A stretch of 5,459 bases of DNA from an uncultured bacterium (lineage in GTDB: Bacteria > Bacteroidota > Bacteroidia > Bacteroidales > JACABE01): assembly GCA_903911455.1 (NCBI GenBank), contig CAIWDQ010000052.1:1-5459 (forward strand), given 5' to 3'. The notes under the pieces are model-generated. The model was not told the origin of the DNA. It worked only from the letters and a program-made list of their open reading frames with translations, and did not search any database. The stretch's first letter is position 1, and each line of letters opens with the position of its first letter. Shown in pieces: positions 1-5,459 of the stretch. The position numbers and the translations under genes are program-made.

Positions 1-17
1 ACATTACATATTTACAA

Positions 18-35
18 GTTTTAGAAAGCTAAAAC
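18..35. repeat. Small hairpin upstream of the helicase gene
   Basis: GTTTTAG (18-24) and CTAAAAC (29-35) are perfect complements around an AAAG loop, giving a 7-bp stem with two G-C pairs that ends 19 bases before the helicase ATG. It could be the terminator of a gene lying to the left of the window, a hairpin in the helicase leader, or chance in AT-rich DNA. No long U-tract follows on the plus strand, which weakens the terminator reading. No promoter could be recognised with confidence in bases 1-54. Confidence 0.35.
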
Positions 36-54
36 ATCATTTTAATAAAAAATT

Positions 55-1314
55 ATGCCTTTTCAATCATTAAATATCATAGAACCTATTCTTAAATCAA
101 TAAAACAAGAAGGTTATGAAATTCCAACACCCATTCAAAAAGAAGCTATTCCAATAATATTACAAGGAACAGATTTATTGGGTTGTGCTCAAACAGGAAC
201 TGGAAAAACTGCTGCATTTGCAATTCCAATTCTACAATTATTATATAATGACAAAACCTACGAAAGAAAAAGAAAAATAAGAAGTTTAATAATTACTCCA
301 ACCCGAGAACTAGCAATTCAAATAAACGAAAGTTTTAAGACATATGGCAGGTTTACAGGATTAATAAGTACTGTTATTTTTGGTGGAGTTAATCAGAATC
401 CACAAACTCAAACATTACAAAAAGGTGTTGATATATTAGTTGCAACCCCAGGTAGATTACTCGATTTAATGGAACAAGGATTTGTAAGTTTAACTGATTT
501 GGAGTTCTTTGTCCTAGATGAAGCAGATTGTATGCTTGACATGGGTTTTATACATGATATCAAGAAAATTATTACAGTATTACCAAAAAAGCGTCAGTCA
601 TTATTTTTCTCAGCAACTATGCCTGCTGAAATTCTTAAGTTAGCAAATTCAATTTTGCATTTACCATCAAAAGTTGAAATTACTCCTTCAGCTACACCTG
701 TAGAAATTATAAAACAATTCGTGTATTTTGTTGATAATGGAAATAAAGCAGCTTTATTAATTGATCTATTATCAAATAAAGATATAATTACAGCTCTTGT
801 ATTTACTCGTACTAAACATGGAGCAAATAAAGTTGTAGCTCAACTTATTAAAAATAAAATAAGCGCTGAAGCAATACATGGAAATAAATCACAAAGTGCA
901 CGTCAACAAGCATTATACAATTTTAAAGAAAAGACCACCAGAGTACTAGTTGCAACTGATATTGCTGCTCGTGGAATAGATATTGATGATATGGAATACG
1001 TAATTAATTTTGAAATTACAAATATACCAGAAACATATGTACATAGGATTGGTCGTACAGGAAGAGCCGGAGCAAAAGGAACAGCTTATTCATTTTGTGC
1101 AGCTGATGAAAAACCATTTTTAAAAGATATTGAGAAATTAATTGGTAAAACTATTCCTGAAATTTCAAATCATTCATTTCCTTTAATTGATCATAATCCA
1201 CCTAAAGTAATAAAACAAAATCGCCCTAATTCTAATAGAAGAAATCCATCAGGAAGAACTTCAACTGAAATTAATAAACCTAAGAAGACTTGGTTTGGTA
1301 ACAAACAGTACTAA
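55..1314 (+). CDS. rhlE: DEAD-box ATP-dependent RNA helicase, RhlE-like
   Basis: This 419-residue protein is a cytoplasmic ATP-dependent RNA helicase that should unwind short RNA duplexes, in the family linked to ribosome assembly and mRNA turnover. All core motifs are present in order: upstream aromatic F3 and Q motif (GYEIPTPIQ, 20-28), Walker A AQTGTGKT (45-52), PTRELA (82-87), TPGR (131-134), DEAD (155-158), SAT (187-189), the motif IV region VFTRT (249-253), ATDIAARGIDI (300-310) and HRIGRTGRAG (330-339). Nothing catalytic is missing. After the second RecA-like domain, a short basic tail (384-419, 10 Lys/Arg against one Glu) probably binds RNA. It is shorter than the tails of many RhlE proteins. 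The FGGVNQNPQ segment (109-117) and the short N-terminus favour RhlE over DeaD/CsdA or SrmB, but the subfamily is inferred from memory. The start is fixed by two consecutive in-frame TAA codons at 43-48. There is no Shine-Dalgarno sequence, only an A-rich stretch. The gene converges on the TPR gene and looks monocistronic within this window. Confidence 0.95.
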   Translation: MPFQSLNIIEPILKSIKQEGYEIPTPIQKEAIPIILQGTDLLGCAQTGTGKTAAFAIPILQLLYNDKTYERKRKIRSLIITPTRELAIQINESFKTYGRFTGLISTVIFGGVNQNPQTQTLQKGVDILVATPGRLLDLMEQGFVSLTDLEFFVLDEADCMLDMGFIHDIKKIITVLPKKRQSLFFSATMPAEILKLANSILHLPSKVEITPSATPVEIIKQFVYFVDNGNKAALLIDLLSNKDIITALVFTRTKHGANKVVAQLIKNKISAEAIHGNKSQSARQQALYNFKEKTTRVLVATDIAARGIDIDDMEYVINFEITNIPETYVHRIGRTGRAGAKGTAYSFCAADEKPFLKDIEKLIGKTIPEISNHSFPLIDHNPPKVIKQNRPNSNRRNPSGRTSTEINKPKKTWFGNKQY

Positions 1315-1412
1315 TTAAAGAATTCAAATGAATTTGATGATTATCTTAAAGTATAAAAGATAATTTAATTAATTGCGTATAATTTACATTATGTTAAATT
1401 AAGGTATTATTA

Positions 1413-1446
1413 AAAAAGAGAAGTATTTTTTAATACTTCTCTTTTT
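1413..1446. terminator. Bidirectional intrinsic terminator between the convergent helicase and TPR genes
   Basis: Bases 1413-1427 pair perfectly with 1432-1446, giving a 15-bp stem closed by a TTTT loop (1428-1431). The inner part (GAGAAGTATT) holds the G-C pairs. The outer five pairs are all A on the left arm and T on the right, so a U-tract forms at the 3' end of the RNA on either strand. The hairpin lies 98 bases past the helicase stop and 10 bases past the TPR stop, as expected for one terminator shared by two convergent units. The structure is seen directly; the function is inferred. Confidence 0.9.
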
Positions 1447-1456
1447 ATTTTAATAA

Positions 1457-2692
1457 CTATTGTTTTTTAGTTACATCAGTATCTTTAATTAATTCTACAA
1501 GATTAAAATCAGATGAAAGTGATGATAATTCTAAATCATTTATTAATCCTGAATTTTTACCAGAATCAGCTATAACTTTCTTAATAATGTCTAAATTTTT
1601 TGTTTTATTAAATCTACTGTATATTTCTTTTAAAGAGCTTAAAACAGCTTTGTCATTTGGTTCAGCTTTTATAGCTTTTTCAAGATATGGTAAAGCTTGT
1701 TGTAAAAATTTATTAGCTTTAGCCATTAGATTATCATATTCTTTAGTTTGATCTAAAGGTAGGTTTTTTGCTTGATTAAATATCTCTTTTGCAATAAAAA
1801 CATATAATGCACCAAGGTTATAAAGAGCGTCATTATAGCCAGCTTTCAAACGTAGTGCATTTTTATAAGAGATTTCTGCACGTTCAAAATCACGTATTTT
1901 TTCATAAATAACACCGAAATTATAATGAATTACAGGATTTGTTGAATCTTTTTCTATAGCCTGTTTTAATGCTGATTGAGCCTTTATATCCTCCCCTGTT
2001 GAAAGAAAATAATTTGCTTCAGATATAATTAAATCATAATTTTGAGGAAACTTTTTCCTTCCATCTCTAATAATCTTTATTGTTTTAGTTGTATCTTTTT
2101 CTTCTTTATATATACTTGCTAAAGCTGTATAAATTGAGGGTTCATTATAATTTAATTTAATTAGGCTTCTGAAATAATCCTTAGCTTTTGTTCTGTTTTT
2201 AGTAAATTCTGCACAAAATGCAGCATAATATGTGGCTACAGTATCTTTAGAATTTATTAGAATTGCTTTATCGAAAGCATCAAGAGCTTTTGGATAATCT
2301 TTCTTTTTATAGGAATCAACTCCTACAATTGTAAATAGAATTCCGCAAGCATTAATATCATTAATATTATCCTGTAAATATTCTTTATCTTTATCTAATT
2401 CTATAGATTTTTGATAAGAATCATAAGCTTTTTGAACTGAATTTGAATCTAAAGATTTGTATTTAGCTTCTTTTGATACGGATATTTTTAAATAGATACG
2501 ACCACGATAAGCCCATGTTTTTGCTTCAGTCATAGTCTTTTCATTTTTAATAGCAAGTTCAATCTTTTCTAATGCTTTATCCAACTGACCTCCTCTTAAA
2601 TACATAAAAGCACTTTGTACATTGACGTTTTGAGCTTTCGTAAAAGTAATACTAATTACTAAAATAATTGTTAATAGAAATATTTTTTTCAT
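1457..2692 (-). CDS. Exported tetratricopeptide-repeat (TPR) protein, function unknown
   Basis: This 411-residue protein has a signal peptide: KK at 2-3, a hydrophobic core at about 4-16, and a probable signal peptidase I cut after TKA (18-20), leaving Gln21 first. No lipobox Cys is present, so it should be a soluble periplasmic or secreted protein. The mature part is mostly helical TPR repeats. The clearest units are about 24-52, 118-149 (YKKKDYPKALDAFDKAI), 152-183, 186-217, 219-252 and 253-286 (YNFGVIYEKIRDFERAEISY). Another begins at 287 and is split by a helical insertion at about 300-330 before YLEKAIKAEPND (336-347). The last 40 or so residues look non-repetitive. TPR arrays bind other proteins, but no enzyme domain, transmembrane helix or type IX sorting domain is visible, so no specific function can be given. 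It lies 71 bases downstream of gyrA on the same strand and is probably co-transcribed with it. The start is supported by an in-frame TAG at 2714-2716 (complement) and by the signal peptide. No Shine-Dalgarno sequence is seen. Confidence 0.9.
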   Translation of the reverse strand: MKKIFLLTIILVISITFTKAQNVNVQSAFMYLRGGQLDKALEKIELAIKNEKTMTEAKTWAYRGRIYLKISVSKEAKYKSLDSNSVQKAYDSYQKSIELDKDKEYLQDNINDINACGILFTIVGVDSYKKKDYPKALDAFDKAILINSKDTVATYYAAFCAEFTKNRTKAKDYFRSLIKLNYNEPSIYTALASIYKEEKDTTKTIKIIRDGRKKFPQNYDLIISEANYFLSTGEDIKAQSALKQAIEKDSTNPVIHYNFGVIYEKIRDFERAEISYKNALRLKAGYNDALYNLGALYVFIAKEIFNQAKNLPLDQTKEYDNLMAKANKFLQQALPYLEKAIKAEPNDKAVLSSLKEIYSRFNKTKNLDIIKKVIADSGKNSGLINDLELSSLSSDFNLVELIKDTDVTKKQ

Positions 2693-2763
2693 TTTGTTAA
2701 TATTTATTGGTTTCTAATTTTTTTTGTAAAATTATTAATAATTATGACAAATTTAATGCCAAA

Positions 2764-5388
2764 TTAAACCTCATTATCACTTTCGTTAATTTCTGAATTT
2801 TCATTTGTCGATTTGTCAATACCTGAGTCATCAATTTCTGCAAACTCTTCTGGAACTTTTACATGACGCTCATTAGTCAAATCATTGTTAACATCATCAT
2901 CTTCAATTTCCAGTAATTCAGCTTCGTTTTCATCAACTTCAACTTTAGCGACTGCTGCAATTGCATCATTTTCTCTAAGGTTAATAAGTTTTACACCTTG
3001 TGTAGCTCTGCCTACAACTCTCAAATCACCAACAGCAAGTCTAATTATTACACCTGATTTATTAATGATCATTAAGTCATCTCTATCGAAAACATTTTTA
3101 ATGGCAATCAAATTACCAGTCTTTTCAGTTATATTAATTGTCTTAACACCTTTACCACCTCTATTTGTTTCACGATAATCTAGCAGTTTAGATCTTTTTC
3201 CGTAACCATTTTCTGAAACGACCAGAATGTCCTGTAATGAATCTTCATCAGTACTTTGAACACAAATCATACCAATTACTTCATCCTTTGGATTAGCTAG
3301 TCTCATCCCCCTAACACCACTTGCATTTCGACCCATTGGACGAACAGTTCTTTCATTAAAACGAATTGCTTTCCCTGATTTAAGTGCTAACATAACTTCA
3401 TTTTCACCATTTGTCATTCTAGCTTCAAGTAATTGATCGTCTTCACGTATAGTAATTGCATTTATACCATTACTACGAGGTTTAGAATAAGCTTTAAGAG
3501 AAGTTTTTTTGATAACACCCTTTGTTGTACATAAAATGATAAAATTATTATTTATGTATTCTTCATCTTTAAGATTCTTAACATTTATAAAAGCTTTTAC
3601 TTTATCATCTCTGTCAATGCTCAAAAGATTCTGTATTGCTCTTCCTTTTGATGTTTTTGAACCTTCAGCTATTTCAAATACTCTCATCCAGAAACATTTG
3701 CCTTTCTCAGTAAAGAACAACATATAATTATGCATTGAGGCTACAAAAAGATGTTCAAGAAAATCCTCATCTCTTATATCTGAACCTTTTGCTCCACGCC
3801 CTCCCCTATTCTGACGACGGTATTCTGTTAAAGCTGTTCTTTTAATATATCCCATATGAGATATAGTGATTACAACATCTTCATCAGCAATTGTATCTTC
3901 AATTCTAAAATCAGATGCTGAATATTCAATTTCAGTTTTAGGTTTATCACCAAATTTCTCTTTAACTTCTCTTAATTCTTCTTTTATGATTTCCATTCGA
4001 AGATTTAAATCACCTAAAACTAATTGATAATATTCAATTTTCTTAAGTAGTTCGGCATATTCTGCCTGTAGTTTATCTCTTTCTAAACCTACGAGACTTC
4101 TTAATCTCATGTCTACAATAGCTCTGGATTGAATATCACTCAATCCAAACTTCTGCATCAATTCAGTTCTCGCATCATCAACTGTTTGAGATGATCTGAT
4201 AATTGCTATTACTTCATCAATATGATCAAGAGCAATTAATAAGCCTTCTAAAATATGAGCTCTTTTTTGAGCTTCATTTAAATCATATTGAGTACGCTTT
4301 ACAATAACATCATGACGATGATCAACAAAATGCCTAATAATGTCTTTTAAGTTCAACATCATAGGTCTGCCTTTTACTAGAGCAATACTATTTATACTGA
4401 AAGATGATTGTAAAGCAGTATATTGGTATAATTTATTTAATACTACATTTGTAATTGCATCTTTTCTTAATTCGTAAACTACTCTTAAACCATTTCTATC
4501 TGATTCATCCCTAATATCTGTAATACCATCTATTTTTTTCTCATTAATAAGATCAGCAGTTTTCTTGATCATCTCTGCCTTATTTACTTGATAAGGAATA
4601 GAAGTAACTATAATTTTATCTTTACCACTTTCGTCTGGTTCAATTTTAGTTTCACCTCTAATAACAATTCTTCCCCTACCTGTTTCATATGCGTCTTTTA
4701 CACCTTCATACCCATATATAATACCTCCTGTTGGAAAATCAGGAGCTTTAATATGCTTCATTAATTCGACTATTGTTATTTCATTATTATCTATATAAGC
4801 AATGATACCATCTACAACTTCTGATAAATTATGAGGAGCCATATTCGTTGCCATACCTACTGCAATACCTGAAGTTCCATTTATTAAAAGATTAGGTATC
4901 CTTGAAGGAAGTACAGTGGGCTCTTGTAATGAATCATCAAAGTTTAATTGAAAATCTACAGTTTCTTTTTCAATATCAGATAACATTTCTTCAGCTATCT
5001 TTTGTAATCTTGCTTCGGTATAACGCATTGCTGCAGGTGGGTCCTGATCAATTGAACCAAAATTCCCCTGACCGTCAATTAAAGGGTAACGTAAAGACCA
5101 ATCCTGTGCCATTCTAACCATAGCATCATAAACAGAAGTGTCTCCATGTGGATGATATTTACCTAACACCTCCCCTACTATTCTTGCTGATTTCTTATAA
5201 GGGCGATTCGATGTAATCCCCAAATCAAGCATTGCATATAATATCCTACGGTGTACAGGTTTCAAACCATCTCTAACATCAGGTAATGCTCTTGAAACTA
5301 TCACAGACATTGAATAATCAATGTATGCTGATTTCATTTGGTTCTCAATATTTACTTTTATTATTTTTTCGCCTTCTTGAATATCCAT
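2764..5388 (-). CDS. gyrA: DNA gyrase subunit A
   Basis: This is the breakage-reunion subunit of DNA gyrase. With GyrB it forms the A2B2 type IIA topoisomerase that introduces negative supercoils using ATP. At 874 residues it is full length (E. coli GyrA is 875). The winged-helix/tower region starts near SVIVSRALPDVRDGLKPVHR (28-47). The quinolone-resistance region includes GKYHPHGDTSVYD (76-88). The catalytic Arg122-Tyr123 pair sits in AAMRYTE (119-125), with Tyr123 forming the DNA phosphotyrosyl bond. DFPTGGI (217-223) follows, then a coiled-coil gate at about 365-480. The C-terminal DNA-wrapping beta-pinwheel runs from about 500 to 815. Its GyrA box QNRGGRG (526-532) is the mark of gyrase rather than topoisomerase IV ParC. 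A second similar motif, NRGGKG, lies at 742-747. The tail (817-874) is strongly acidic. The start agrees with family N-termini, and an in-frame TAA lies 24 bases upstream (5410-5412, complement). The leader has no Shine-Dalgarno sequence. The TPR gene follows after 71 bases. Confidence 0.98.
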   Translation of the reverse strand: MDIQEGEKIIKVNIENQMKSAYIDYSMSVIVSRALPDVRDGLKPVHRRILYAMLDLGITSNRPYKKSARIVGEVLGKYHPHGDTSVYDAMVRMAQDWSLRYPLIDGQGNFGSIDQDPPAAMRYTEARLQKIAEEMLSDIEKETVDFQLNFDDSLQEPTVLPSRIPNLLINGTSGIAVGMATNMAPHNLSEVVDGIIAYIDNNEITIVELMKHIKAPDFPTGGIIYGYEGVKDAYETGRGRIVIRGETKIEPDESGKDKIIVTSIPYQVNKAEMIKKTADLINEKKIDGITDIRDESDRNGLRVVYELRKDAITNVVLNKLYQYTALQSSFSINSIALVKGRPMMLNLKDIIRHFVDHRHDVIVKRTQYDLNEAQKRAHILEGLLIALDHIDEVIAIIRSSQTVDDARTELMQKFGLSDIQSRAIVDMRLRSLVGLERDKLQAEYAELLKKIEYYQLVLGDLNLRMEIIKEELREVKEKFGDKPKTEIEYSASDFRIEDTIADEDVVITISHMGYIKRTALTEYRRQNRGGRGAKGSDIRDEDFLEHLFVASMHNYMLFFTEKGKCFWMRVFEIAEGSKTSKGRAIQNLLSIDRDDKVKAFINVKNLKDEEYINNNFIILCTTKGVIKKTSLKAYSKPRSNGINAITIREDDQLLEARMTNGENEVMLALKSGKAIRFNERTVRPMGRNASGVRGMRLANPKDEVIGMICVQSTDEDSLQDILVVSENGYGKRSKLLDYRETNRGGKGVKTINITEKTGNLIAIKNVFDRDDLMIINKSGVIIRLAVGDLRVVGRATQGVKLINLRENDAIAAVAKVEVDENEAELLEIEDDDVNNDLTNERHVKVPEEFAEIDDSGIDKSTNENSEINESDNEV

Positions 5389-5421
5389 AAATGACAGAAT
5401 TATAGTAGATTATTTTATTAA

Positions 5422-5450
5422 AAATTATGCCACGAAATTAATCATAATTT
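5422..5450. repeat. Inverted repeat in the gyrA upstream region
   Basis: AAATTATG (5422-5429) and CATAATTT (5443-5450) are perfect 8-base complements separated by 13 bases, lying 34 to 62 bases before the gyrA start. The size and position would suit an operator or a leader hairpin near the gyrA promoter. The arms are almost all A/T, so chance is a real possibility. A TATAAT hexamer (minus strand) also lies about 12 bases before the ATG, but it has no recognisable partner box. It would give an almost leaderless transcript, so no promoter is called. Confidence 0.3.
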
Positions 5451-5459
5451 ATGAGATAG

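Noticed and set aside
1340..1364. 8-bp hairpin with a 9-base loop after the helicase stop
   Set aside because: It has only one G-C pair, a large loop and no following U-tract. The much stronger hairpin at 1413-1446 explains termination.
2730..2743. 14-base perfect palindrome AATTATTAATAATT in the gyrA-TPR gap
   Set aside because: It is entirely A/T. Several such palindromes are expected by chance in a window of this composition, and it has no loop or U-tract to make a terminator.
2747..2761. Sigma-54-like site (minus strand, TGGCAT-N5-TTGT form) between gyrA and the TPR gene
   Set aside because: The -24 GG and the -12 G match with correct spacing, but the nearly invariant C of the -12 GC is T. 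The site overlaps an AT-rich spacer where partial matches are common, and no other sigma-54 context is visible.
2752..2768. 6-bp inverted repeat overlapping the gyrA stop codon, considered as a terminator
   Set aside because: All six stem pairs are A-T and no U-tract follows, so it is too weak to separate gyrA from the TPR gene.
2885..3178. Plus-strand open frame of 97 codons inside gyrA, Ser/Leu/Thr-rich
   Set aside because: It lies wholly antisense to the conserved gyrA C-terminal region. Its composition is what the reverse complement of an acidic, AT-rich gene would give, and it has no recognisable domain.
3509..3727. Plus-strand open frame of 72 codons inside gyrA
   Set aside because: It is antisense to the gyrA beta-pinwheel region, with no family resemblance and no supporting signals.
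4902..5117. Plus-strand open frame of 71 codons inside gyrA
   Set aside because: It is antisense to the highly conserved catalytic part of gyrA and is a shadow of that conservation.

Overview
This is an AT-rich chromosomal window (roughly 30% G+C, judged by eye) holding three complete protein genes and no sign of mobile DNA, CRISPR or RNA genes. Three things point to Bacteroidota, probably a low-G+C member of the Bacteroidales/Flavobacteriales type. The GyrA N-terminus and C-terminal domain resemble that phylum's. The helicase is RhlE-like in the style common there. None of the three starts has a Shine-Dalgarno sequence; each has A/T-rich leader sequence instead. The phylum assignment is inferred from remembered family patterns, not from a search.

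Layout: positions 1-54 are a short leader with a small hairpin. A plus-strand gene at 55-1314 encodes a DEAD-box RNA helicase of the RhlE type. It converges on a minus-strand pair. gyrA (DNA gyrase subunit A, 5388 down to 2764) is followed after 71 bases by a gene for an exported tetratricopeptide-repeat (TPR) protein (2692 down to 1457). The 142-base convergent gap (1315-1456) holds a perfect 15-bp stem with a TTTT loop at 1413-1446. It is flanked by A and T tracts and should stop transcription in both directions. The last 71 bases (5389-5459) are the gyrA upstream region and carry an 8-bp inverted repeat.

How the genes fit together: gyrA and the TPR gene are probably one transcription unit, since they share a strand, have a short gap, and show no convincing terminator between them. 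GyrA acts on chromosomal supercoiling in the cytoplasm, whereas the TPR protein has a signal peptide and should act outside the inner membrane, so shared transcription need not mean shared function. The helicase is an independent unit for RNA remodelling.

The window is mostly ordinary housekeeping sequence. No undescribed system is evident. The least understood item is the exported TPR protein beside gyrA. Smaller points of interest are a second GyrA-box-like motif, a strongly acidic GyrA tail, and the inverted repeat ahead of gyrA.
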